From the NCBI GenBank assembly GCA_003833135.1, contig QZLH01000332.1, positions 64,698 through 77,941 of the forward strand: a DNA stretch of 13,244 nucleotides, read 5' to 3'. This DNA comes from Oehlia diaphana. Taxonomy: Eukaryota; Glomeromycota; Glomeromycetes; Glomerales; Glomeraceae. A program made the translations under genes and the position numbers. The notes below the pieces were generated by a model, which had not been told where the DNA came from, ran no database searches, and worked only from the letters and a program-made list of their open reading frames with translations. Shown piece after piece: positions 1 through 7,531 of the stretch (the stretch's first letter is position 1; each line of letters starts with the position of its first letter).

Positions 1-218
1 TAACGATCGCTTTTCATGCGTCCGATTAGGCTAAAAAGTGCTCGTGGTTCGTCAATGACTTGACTCCCCACTCGCGCTTAGGTTAGATCATGATCAATAA
101 TAAACTTGATCACATCCGGTTTTGACCTCACTTAATGATACGCTCGTGAGCGAACCTCGAAGATCAGCCTCAACCGGATTCAATTTGCCCGATCTTTACC
201 TTCCTCGTTCGATGATTA
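1..218. other. GC- and CpG-rich segment without an ORF
   Basis: The first 180 bases are about 46% GC by direct count, while most of the window is visibly nearer a quarter to a third. CpG dinucleotides are frequent (roughly 18), and GATC occurs six times in about 215 bases. Small symmetrical sites are present: the palindrome GATCATGATC at 86-95 and CGCTC-GT-GAGCG at about 141-152. All six frames are broken by stops, the longest open stretch being about 36 codons on the minus strand, so I do not call a gene. It could be the edge of a gene or promoter lying left of the window, or part of a repeat. The sequence does not decide between these. Confidence 0.45.
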
Positions 219-340
219 AAAAAAATATTTTTTTCTAAACACCTAACCGTAATGGCAAATTATACCACTGCGAATTTATAGGTATTACTACCAAAGAATC
301 ACCATGGTACTTAAATTTGCGATTAAGTTTAAAAGGTAAG

Positions 341-406
341 AATAACCATCGGTTATTAATACACAACGTTTGAATACTACTAATCGAGGGTAAAAAAACC
401 CTGATT
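341..406. repeat. Two adjacent hairpin-forming inverted repeats
   Basis: The first hairpin is AATAACC (341-347), loop ATC, GGTTATT (351-357), a perfect 7-bp stem. The second pairs AATC-G-AGGGT (382-391) with ACCCT-GATT (398-406) across an all-A loop, a 9-bp stem with a single bulged G. Two compact stems within 66 bases could be structured RNA or protein sites. Inverted repeats of this size also occur by chance in AT-rich DNA, although the GC-containing stems make that somewhat less likely here. Confidence 0.35.
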
Positions 407-573
407 AAATATAAAAATGCTTTAATAGCTTATTTTATCAGATATTAGAAGGTCGATTCTTAAACCCACCTTTTAATACTAACAAATAATTAGATGTCAA
501 CTCAGTTAAATAATATAGCCTTACCCACCCCTCTTTCGTGATGAATAATGACTGAAACAAGAGAGAGAGCGAA

Positions 574-593
574 TTTTTTTTTTTTTTTTTTTT
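574..593. repeat. T20 homopolymer tract between GA-rich and CT-rich arms
   Basis: Twenty consecutive T residues are preceded by a GA dinucleotide run (about 561-570) and followed by CACTCTCACTCTC (594-606). The flanks are imperfectly complementary (a GAGAGAG type arm against a CTCACTCTCTT type arm), so the T tract would be the loop of an imperfect hairpin. A poly(T) tract can be the footprint of a retroposed transcript tail in minus orientation, but I see no retroelement body next to it. Confidence 0.6.
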
Positions 594-1628
594 CACTCTC
601 ACTCTCTTACTATAGGAAAACGATTTTTCTCGCGACTCCTTCAATTTGATTTTTTAGGCCGTTAAAGCGTGCGACCTGATCGTCCAATTTGATCGTTACT
701 TATTCGGAAAAAACAATGCATTGAAAATCTATACTTGAAATGTTTTCTCATCAATCTTGTAAATCATTCTAATAGTAAAATGCTGCGACTTTTAACGAGG
801 TTAAATTTCTCTCCTAACAAAATTCTATGAATGCTTTACCTTTTGTAGATCTCTCATTGAAAATTATTATATTTCGATCTTTTTTACCTGTAAAAAATGT
901 TTAGAGAAAAGTTAACTTAGTAAAAATTTTTTCTTGCATGTTGCGTAGTATTTTTCCCAAAAATTTTTCACTATTCGATCCTTATTTACCATTATATTCT
1001 TCGGTATCATATGATACGATTAGATAAACATGAGGTCATGGACTTCGAGAATTTGAGAATTCTATTTCCTCCTCTTAACAGTATCACTTCCTTTTCGTTC
1101 TTTACTCTTTAGTGCTTGAAATGTAAATACGCATCCTAAAAATAGACATCATTTAAGAAATGAATAACTTAATATAAACTTGTCCGTTATAGTACTCTCG
1201 TTTCTAGAATAGCTTACTTTCATAAAAAACCATACTATGAATTTTTAACATGGTGAATAAATTGTTAACTACTTAGTACGTTAACCTGTAAAGAATATGG
1301 TTTTTCAGTAAAAAAAAGAGCATTTCTACAAAATTTTCTTCGAAGTACATTCGTTAAATTCCTACTTTACAAACTCACGAACGTCATTGCGATTTTGTTT
1401 GGGTAAATGTAAATTAATTAATCAATAAAATACCGGAACAAATTAAATTTAACATATTCTTGCATCTTTTCTTTATTCAAAAAAGGACGTTTTAAAAGGT
1501 TTCTGTTTAGTTAATAAGTCAAAACTCACGAATGATATCAGGTTTTCATTATAAATTGCCATTTTAATGAGAAATGCAAGGTTGTTTTTTTTAAATAAAG
1601 AAGTTGGCATTTAATCAGATAATTTTTT

Positions 1629-1655
1629 ATGAGCATTAAAATGGGAAATGCTCAT
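1629..1655. repeat. Perfect 9-bp stem hairpin
   Basis: ATGAGCATT (1629-1637) and AATGCTCAT (1647-1655) are perfect reverse complements separated by a 9-nt A/G-rich loop. No ORF is adjacent. The function is unknown; it may be a folded RNA element, a symmetrical binding site or chance. Confidence 0.4.
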
Positions 1656-1822
1656 GCGTGTCGTGGGGAAATTGATTGAAACGATGTAATATTTACATCA
1701 AACATATAATCGTCAAATAACAATTACTTTTTCAGTTTCTTTATAAATAGGAAATTATGCGTATACAATATATTACGTATTATTGCGTCAACGACTAAAA
1801 TCCAGATATTATATTAACCTAT

Positions 1823-1836
1823 ATTATGATCATAAT
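1823..1836. repeat. 14-bp perfect palindrome
   Basis: ATTATGATCATAAT equals its own reverse complement. It shares the TGATCA core with palindromes near 86-95 and 3342-3355. There is no gene context to assign a role. Confidence 0.4.
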
Positions 1837-2152
1837 TTAATTGCGCTTTATTCAGACAATTGAATGAACAAAAAATGATTTTCAAAAAATATCATTTAAA
1901 ATTAAAATTAAAGGAATTTTAAACCTTTCTATTTAGAAAAGGAATCACTATCGCTATAACCACCTATAATAATCAAATAATATAATCTATAAAGTAAATG
2001 AAAAAATATCATTAATAACAAAAAAAATAATAGATAGTACTATTGAATATATAAATAGATTGAAGACAGAATATATACGTACGTACTCTGTGATAGATTC
2101 AATTACTGTGATATCAAGCCTTGAACTTTTAAGTTTCTGTGTTGAATATATT

Positions 2153-2320
2153 TTATATGCGATGCTTGTGCAGGGCACCCAACCAATCATTTATTTGTTT
2201 ATATGAGGACTGAATCGTGACTTCATCGAAGTGATTATTCGTGGTATGGTATGAGTTGTCATAGGATATCTGCGTTCGACTCGCTGCATCGTATTTCAAT
2301 GTAAATTCAGGAGGCATCAT
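2153..2320 (-). CDS. Small hypothetical ORF (55 aa), uncertain
   Basis: Reading the minus strand from the first of two consecutive ATG codons (2320-2318) to a TAA at 2155-2153 gives 55 residues. The translation starts MMPPEFTLKY and ends LGALHKHRI. Unlike the other short ORFs here it is not dominated by Lys, Asn, Ile and Phe, and the underlying DNA is locally richer in GC. The open frame continues upstream to a TGA near 2350. I recognise no family, signal peptide or membrane segment. It could be a small protein, a single exon of a spliced gene whose other exons I cannot find, or a fossil. Length alone is near chance at this base composition, so confidence is low. The overlapping minus-strand ORF at 2190-1987 is in another frame and is hydrophobic and AT-driven. 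Confidence 0.25.
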   Translation of the reverse strand: MMPPEFTLKYDAASRTQISYDNSYHTTNNHFDEVTIQSSYKQINDWLGALHKHRI

Positions 2321-2887
2321 CTTGAGGATTATCTTTATTTCAGCTATAATTCAGTCACAGTGTTGAGTTTGGGACAGATTTTTAGGATTTGGCAAAGTTT
2401 TGGACAAACTTCCCAACAGTATAAAAAATTTGCAAAATAAGAAATTGAATCGTTTGTTATAATTACTGCATGATTAAACCTACAGTAGGTCTATAATCTC
2501 TCTTAATTTGCTCTTAAATAAAACTGGAAAAATTTCTAAATTAGTTAGAAGTCAATTGCAATTATATAAATTTGCTATAGCATCGAATCTTTCTCACGCA
2601 AGCCAAATACTGTAATATTCAAGCGTTCTTTCGAAGAATGCTTTGATATATCCGATATCTTGGGTAACTTTAGACTGCCTATGTAAATGTAGAAATAAAA
2701 ACTCACGTTCTCATATTATAAGAACAACTTGTTTGATGTTCCTTCTTCTCTCAAAATCTCTTCTAATCCTTTCGACGTCAACTGTAAGAATTTCTCACCG
2801 AAATCGTCTGTAAATTATTTTTGATTTTGAATAATTTCATGATGTTAGTATATATATGTGAAAATTATGAAATATTCTAGATTATTT

Positions 2888-2911
2888 ATATTATTTAATA
2901 CTAAATAATAT
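2888..2911. repeat. 10-bp inverted repeat with 4-nt loop
   Basis: ATATTATTTA (2888-2897) and TAAATAATAT (2902-2911) are perfect reverse complements around the loop ATAC. The arms are entirely A/T, so chance formation is plausible. Confidence 0.35.
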
Positions 2912-3341
2912 CCCCATTATTCTAACGATCTCAGGAAAAAAAAAATAGTTTTGAATAAAAAATCATTTTGATTCTTATCAAGAACATTTTTTTTTTTTTA
3001 AAAAAAAATACAATGGCTTACTCGCTATATCAGATATATTTTAATTGCTCTTTCTTTTTGCATTATATTGTATAATACTTAAAAATCACTTCATGGCACA
3101 AAATACATTTTTAACCTTTATTAAGAATCGTACCTAATTAATTTTTTATATTATTATTATTTTTTTTTATAAAACAATTCAGAAAAAAAAATACAACAAT
3201 GAAAACATACCTTGTTTAATAAATTCAACATTGCTTTTAATTACTTTGATTTTTTTCTAGCATTCTAAGAAAACCCATTTTTTTAGGGAAGAAGTTACCA
3301 AAAGTTTTTTTTTAAAAAATTCACGTGGTAGCACATAGCCA

Positions 3342-3355
3342 TTGATCATGATCAA
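3342..3355. repeat. 14-bp perfect palindrome containing GATCATGATC
   Basis: TTGATCATGATCAA is self-complementary. Its 10-bp core GATCATGATC is also present at 86-95 in the GC-rich left end. A CACGTG hexamer lies nearby at about 3322-3327. There is no gene close enough to call it an operator. Confidence 0.4.
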
Positions 3356-4925
3356 AATGGATTATCAGTTATTTAAAGTTAATCATCTATCTATATCATA
3401 TTGTGTCACGTCTAACTAGGTAAGACAACAGGACATTTGTGAAACCGATACGAATAGTATATACTGTAAGTCCATCGTTACACTTCGGACTAACTAATTA
3501 GTTTATGTAACCATCATTTAACACTAATAATTTTCGTAATACGAGCGACTGGTTCTAGTTAATTTATCTGATTTATTATGAGCGCTAATTGCTAATTGTG
3601 TAAGGATTGTTACGCCCACGCCGATCTCAAAATTTCCATTCCTGGAAACAAAACGCTTTTAAAATGTACATGATTTTCCTTCATAAAAGCTTGCGAAAAA
3701 TTTTTTAAATTTATTATTGTGATTGATGAATAAAAACTAACAAGAATGTTCAATAATAATAATTAATAATGTGGAATTTACAAAACGACTAATTATAGGA
3801 AGAATGATTATAGCAAACCTATTGAACATCAACAAATTATATAAGAAAATTTTTGGTCACACTTTATAAAAAAATCCCGCTAAATTATATAAACCTCCTT
3901 CAATAACTTATGTAATGTAATAAAATTGTTATCAATTAGAGCCTATTTGTTAATCGACTAATGACATGAAGAAGGCGAAGAACAACTATAGGAATGCACG
4001 TTCAAATCCTAACTAGCAAAAAAGTTCTTCAACGTAGAGAGGGCCATTGGGACTTTGAAATTAAAGCTTTAGGTCCTGAAATGCTTTATAATGCAACATA
4101 AAATGATATTGATGTTAAAGGAAAAAAGTTTGTCACTTCTAATAGAAATATAAAACACAAATTATAGTGTATTGGTAGTTCAGCAATGTGTTAAGCCATA
4201 ATAATAGATAATTATGTCAACACAATTCATTAACGTCATCGAATCGGTAAGTTTATAATCAAACTTTAAATTATAGCGAAATTTAACCATTTTAAAATTA
4301 ATTAAAATGGCGTTATGATAAAATTTTTTTACGTCATTTGATGAATTTTATTGGCTGATTAGAAAATTTCATTTAACATATTAGAATTGTAAATTGTAGC
4401 TGCGGAGACAAACAAAGCATTATCGAAAAATCGAGGAGTTCTAGGGGTTTTTCCCTATGGTGTTATTTTGGAAGAAAACAAAATGATAAAATGATTTCGA
4501 GTAGGACTTGAATTAACTCGAAAAGTATTGAGAAGAAATGCCTTTATGACATTAAGAATCTTCTTCCTATATGAGTATATCTTACTCTCTTTTAAAGTAT
4601 ATTATATTATTTTATATTATTTTTTTCAATAAAAAAACTTGGATTAGAAAACTTTACCTGTCTCATATCAAGGCGAATTATAGGAATAATTTCGATTATT
4701 AACCGACTTTCAGTCATGACGAGAGTATTATACGGGAGTACGAGTAATTTTCCGATCCGTAGAGGGACAATAGTTGTGCTTTTAATAAGAATTATATAAT
4801 TAATCAACGTTTTAATGGACTTATGGTAAGTTTTATACATTTTTTAAATCTTAAAATTTTTAACCATCTCTTTTTTTTCAATAGGACACATACACATAAA
4901 TAGCTATGATTATTGCAATCCGTAA

Positions 4926-4944
4926 TCCAAGCATAATGCTTGGA
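4926..4944. repeat. 19-nt near-palindrome with 9-bp arms
   Basis: TCCAAGCAT and ATGCTTGGA are perfect reverse complements around a single central A. With four G/C pairs per arm this is the least AT-driven inverted repeat in the spacer. It could be a dimer-type protein binding site or the end of a small mobile element. A weaker matching pair, GCAATCC (about 4916-4922) and GGATTGC (about 4988-4994), brackets it. No transcript unit is evident beside it. Confidence 0.4.
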
Positions 4945-5427
4945 CATATATGTATACTATATAATGAGAAACGGCTATCACTTCCAAGGATTGCGAAAGG
5001 CGTACAAATTATCCAATCCCGACACGGAAGGTAGTGACAATAGATAACAATGCGATTTCTTTTGGATTTTGTACTTGGAATGAGTATAATTTAAATCTCT
5101 TAACAAGGAACAACTGGATGAATATCATCAATTTGATGGTAGGTGGAGGCTCTATCATGATGGTAATGGTAACAGGAGAGAAAATTTAATCATTCATAAT
5201 ATTAAAATTGAACAAACTTGACAAAAAAAAAAAATTTTTAGCCTTGATGAATTACAAATATTTATACATACAATGTGCATAATAAGAAAAAATAATATCA
5301 AAAATAAAAAAAATATCTATTTACGGAACATATGTGCTATATATTTTTACTTAAATTATTTAATAGTTCATGTCATCGAGTATTGATATTTATATAATTT
5401 TCAGTATTAATAGTTGACATCTAATCA

Positions 5428-6705
5428 TTAATTAGACTCGTTAGAGGAGTTACCAGAATCACCAGAGTCATCAGAGTCATCGGAGTCATCGGATTCATCT
5501 TCATCGGACTGGCCAGACTCACCAGAGTCATCAGAGTCATTTGAACCGTAATCACCTTGCAGAGTTAGAACTGAATTATCGTTTGGCGTAAGCTTTTTTC
5601 TGATTTTATTCGTAATTTTTCCTATCAGATTTCTTTTTTTATAACGACGTGTAAAAACTTTTGCAGGAGTAAAAACTTTTAAACCATCTGGATGTTGTCT
5701 ACAGATCATAGGGAATGAACAAACTTCAACAACTAAATTTTTAATATCATCATCATTCCAACTGCCTTTCATGTAAGATTTATTGACTTTTTCGTCATTT
5801 TCAAACCAACGATACTCGGCTTTTGGTTCTTGAATGGGTAAACGAAAATAAAAAATTTTAACAGCATTTCGAACTAAATCTTCTGCTAAAGAATTTACAT
5901 ATTTCCTTTTTTCATTATCCTTAATTCTACGAAATTGGTTCATTATCTTATTCATTCTTTTCGAGATAACGTCAATAAAGTTATGTTTAGAATAATTATT
6001 TAAGGGTTTTTTTATATCATTAAATCCTCTAGTGCCAAGAGCGGTATAAACTTGCTGACGCAATCTTATCGGTATGAGACGAGTTATTTCATCATTTCCA
6101 AGACGATTATTATAAAGTTTTTCCATTAGACCAGTCAAATACGTAGCTCGATCCACTATCTCTGATTCAAGATGATGATCTTTATTTGAATACTTGAAAT
6201 TCATGAAAAAGTAATTCGCTTGGGTAAGTATTTCTTCAAGCACATGACGTTGTAATACAGCTTTGATAAGTGGTTTATTTGGTTCTTCTTCGGAAATATT
6301 TGTTTGACATCCATACTTATTTAAAAGCTTTTTTGCTTCATTTATATTAACAACTATTTTAGGTTTCAAATTTGTAACGTAATTTTCTAAAGTATCATGT
6401 AATTCTAAAATATCTTTATTAAGTTTGACGCTATCACCTTGATCATCGACATTTAAATCAAAATTTGTTGCTATACCAAGGGCTGACTGATATTTTGACG
6501 CCTCAGTCTCCAGATTTTTATTCTTTTGTTTCAATGATTGATTTTGAGATTTTATTTCCTCTAATTGTTGTTCTAACTCGGTACAATGGTTACAATATGA
6601 ATTAACACCGTTCTCATATTCTTTTTGCTTCATCTTTAAACCGACATTTTCATCATCAAGACGTTTGTTACGTTCAGGTACTTTTTGAATTTCTTGTGAA
6701 GTCAT
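5428..6705 (-). CDS. Coiled-coil protein of unknown function, Ser/Asp-rich tail
   Basis: This is a single uninterrupted 425-residue frame from ATG at 6705 to TAA at 5430-5428, far longer than chance allows in this DNA. Residues about 5-75 are charged and Gln/Lys/Glu-rich with heptad-like spacing, so a coiled coil is likely; a CNHC (Cys-x-x-Cys) pair lies near residue 38. The middle is a mixed helical region with phrases such as ELHDTLENYVTNLKP, KPLIKAVLQRHVLEEI, RLRQQVYTALGTRGFND and KIFYFRLPIQEPKAEYRWF. From memory these resemble a large family of uncharacterised Rhizophagus proteins (established only as resemblance). Residues about 345-385 are basic. The last 40 are almost only Ser, Asp, Gly, Glu and Asn, with many SD/SDD sites of casein-kinase-2 type. 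No signal peptide or membrane segment is seen, so it is probably cytosolic or nuclear. No intron is needed. It is divergent from the Hsp70-like gene to its right. The molecular role is unknown; scaffolding or protein interaction is only a guess from the coiled coil. Confidence 0.85.
   Translation of the reverse strand: MTSQEIQKVPERNKRLDDENVGLKMKQKEYENGVNSYCNHCTELEQQLEEIKSQNQSLKQKNKNLETEASKYQSALGIATNFDLNVDDQGDSVKLNKDILELHDTLENYVTNLKPKIVVNINEAKKLLNKYGCQTNISEEEPNKPLIKAVLQRHVLEEILTQANYFFMNFKYSNKDHHLESEIVDRATYLTGLMEKLYNNRLGNDEITRLIPIRLRQQVYTALGTRGFNDIKKPLNNYSKHNFIDVISKRMNKIMNQFRRIKDNEKRKYVNSLAEDLVRNAVKIFYFRLPIQEPKAEYRWFENDEKVNKSYMKGSWNDDDIKNLVVEVCSFPMICRQHPDGLKVFTPAKVFTRRYKKRNLIGKITNKIRKKLTPNDNSVLTLQGDYGSNDSDDSGESGQSDEDESDDSDDSDDSGDSGNSSNESN
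5459..5540 (-). repeat. In-frame Ser/Asp-coding minisatellite
   Basis: An identical 22-bp segment occurs at 5459-5480 and 5519-5540, exactly 60 bp (20 codons) apart. Between them are repeated TCATCGGA-type 9-bp units. On the minus strand they encode the SDDSGESG and SDDSGDSG phrases of the acidic tail. The 60-bp period keeps the reading frame, so gain or loss of copies would change only tail length. Confidence 0.65.
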
Positions 6706-7363
6706 AGCTATTGATTGGATGATGCAGGAGGCTTTTTTTTAAACATAAAAAAAAACTTGCGTTTCTTATAACGATATAAACGGAAGTTATATACTTGGGG
6801 ATGTGAAACTATTTTCTAAGCCACTTTTTCTTTTTTTCGATTTTTTTTTTCAGAATCACGTTAAAAAAAATTTTATTGGTGTTTCAAAATGCCCCGTTTA
6901 CGGAAAACAAGAATAAACAAGAACCATTTTTAGTTATATTAAGGCGCAATAAACATAAAACAAATTAATAATATTGATTATAAATCATGTAAACGTCACA
7001 TTTAACCAAACTTTTATAGGTTCACTATTAAAAAGTATTAAAATTATGATTACTTAACAGACCTTGGGAATATCTAAGTCGCCACAATATAAATTAAAAA
7101 ATGTTAATTGGTCGTTATTTTTATTTTACATATCAAATGACCTAAATATTACCTCACTTACCTTTCTACTCTCGAATTAGGCGCGTCACTCATCCAATTC
7201 GAAAAAAAGTTAAATTAAATGTAAACAAATTGTATAACTACTCGTATGTATTTGATTGGTTTTTTCGGATCATATAATTTTTTTTTAAAAAAATATAAAA
7301 GAAATTCCTTTCCTTTCTTTTTCTTGTTTTTATTTAACTGTTATTTAGTCTGTTACAGTTATA
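6706..7363. promoter_or_regulatory. Divergent intergenic promoter region
   Basis: This 658-bp spacer lies between the two divergently oriented start codons, so both promoters must lie in it unless there are distant 5' exons. On the minus-gene side, TATAAGAAA (minus strand, about 6770-6762) sits some 60 bp from the ATG. On the plus-gene side there is an inverted CCAAT motif (GATTGG, 7254-7259), a TATA box and a pyrimidine-rich leader (about 7305-7331). I looked for a heat-shock element of the nGAAnnTTCn type and saw no convincing array. GAAATTCC at 7301-7308 has the wrong spacing. Several A and T runs could exclude nucleosomes. Confidence 0.5.
7294..7301 (+). promoter_or_regulatory. TATA box of the Hsp70-like gene
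   Basis: TATAAAAG lies 63-70 bp upstream of the ATG at 7364. An inverted CCAAT motif is about 35 bp further upstream and a CT-rich tract directly downstream, the expected layout of a fungal core promoter. TATA-like strings are common in such AT-rich DNA, and this one is preferred for position and for the terminal G. Confidence 0.4.
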
Positions 7364-7531
7364 ATGTCGAATAACGAAGATGATATTATAAGAAAAATGT
7401 TGCAAAATGATGACGATGAAATTCGAATCATAAGAAATTTAATGCAAGATGATGATGACGACGACGAACATATTCCTATTATGAGACCAATGCTACCAGA
7501 TGATGATGATGATGATGAAAACAAGAACATT
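7364..7531 (+). repeat. Threefold acidic repeat in the Hsp70-like N terminus
   Basis: The N-terminal extension consists of three imperfect 14-17-residue units of the form I-(I/M)-R-x-(M/L)-(L/M)-(Q/P) followed by a run of Asp. They are IIRKMLQNDDDE (residues 8-19), IIRNLMQDDDDDDE (22-35) and IMRPMLPDDDDDDE (39-52). At DNA level each ends in a GAT/GAC trinucleotide run. The conserved IxRxML core shows that the unit, not only the Asp run, was duplicated. Confidence 0.7.

Larger units (their letters stand above)
219..2152. other. AT-rich spacer, no gene recognised
   Basis: This stretch is AT-rich and stop-rich in all frames. The longest open frames (for example 644-438 and 2190-1987 on the minus strand) translate to low-complexity or hydrophobic AT-codon peptides, of a length expected by chance at this base composition. 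It holds two adjacent small hairpins (341-406), a T20 tract (574-593), a hairpin at 1629-1655, a weaker inverted repeat at 1683-1699 (GATGTAA/TTACATC) and a 14-bp palindrome at 1823-1836. No tRNA or rRNA signature was seen. Confidence 0.5.
2321..5427. other. Long AT-rich spacer with fossil-like ORF fragments
   Basis: There is no intact gene here. A sequence starting TGTTACGCCC at 3608 and a TATATAAA at 3886-3893 followed by CCTCC look like pieces of an LTR promoter, but no matching LTR end or duplicated target site was found. Short open stretches with protein-like composition occur on the plus strand. They lie at 3994-4104 (beginning MHVQILTSKKVLQRR), at 4393-4632 with one internal TGA, and at 5090-5221 (including GRWRLYHDGNGN). 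None is long enough to exceed chance clearly and none is recognised. They may be remains of decayed genes or transposons. The minus ORF at 4840-4607 is of chance length. Homopolymer runs include T13 directly followed by A9 at 2987-3008. Confidence 0.45.

Noticed and set aside
438..644. Minus-strand 68-residue ORF with a Lys run
   Set aside because: Its lysines come from the T20 tract read in reverse and the rest has no family features. The length is within chance for AT-rich DNA.
1987..2190. Minus-strand 67-residue hydrophobic ORF resembling a membrane peptide
   Set aside because: Hydrophobicity follows from AT-rich codons (Ile, Phe, Tyr). It overlaps the better-composed ORF at 2153-2320 in another frame, and no other support exists.
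3608..3965. Possible solo LTR beginning TGTTACGCCC with an internal TATATAAA and ending near TAATGACA
   Set aside because: The proposed ends are not good inverted repeats, no 5-bp target duplication flanks them, and no primer-binding site follows. Comparison with LTR libraries would be needed.
4607..4840. Minus-strand 77-residue ORF
   Set aside because: A rough estimate from about 8% stop codons per codon predicts a few ORFs of this length by chance in a 13-kb window. No motif was recognised.
5420..5436. Small inverted repeat TCTAAT/ATTAGA around the stop codon of the coiled-coil gene
   Set aside because: The arms are only 6 bp and mostly A/T, so it is easily due to chance. It is not comparable to the 12-bp repeat at 9808-9862.
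7301..7308. Possible heat-shock element GAAATTCC upstream of the Hsp70-like gene
   Set aside because: Spacing between GAA and TTC is wrong for nGAAnnTTCn and there is no array of units.
7345..7530. Minus-strand Ser-rich ORF opposite the Hsp70-like first exon
   Set aside because: It is the antisense shadow of the GAT/GAC (Asp) repeats.
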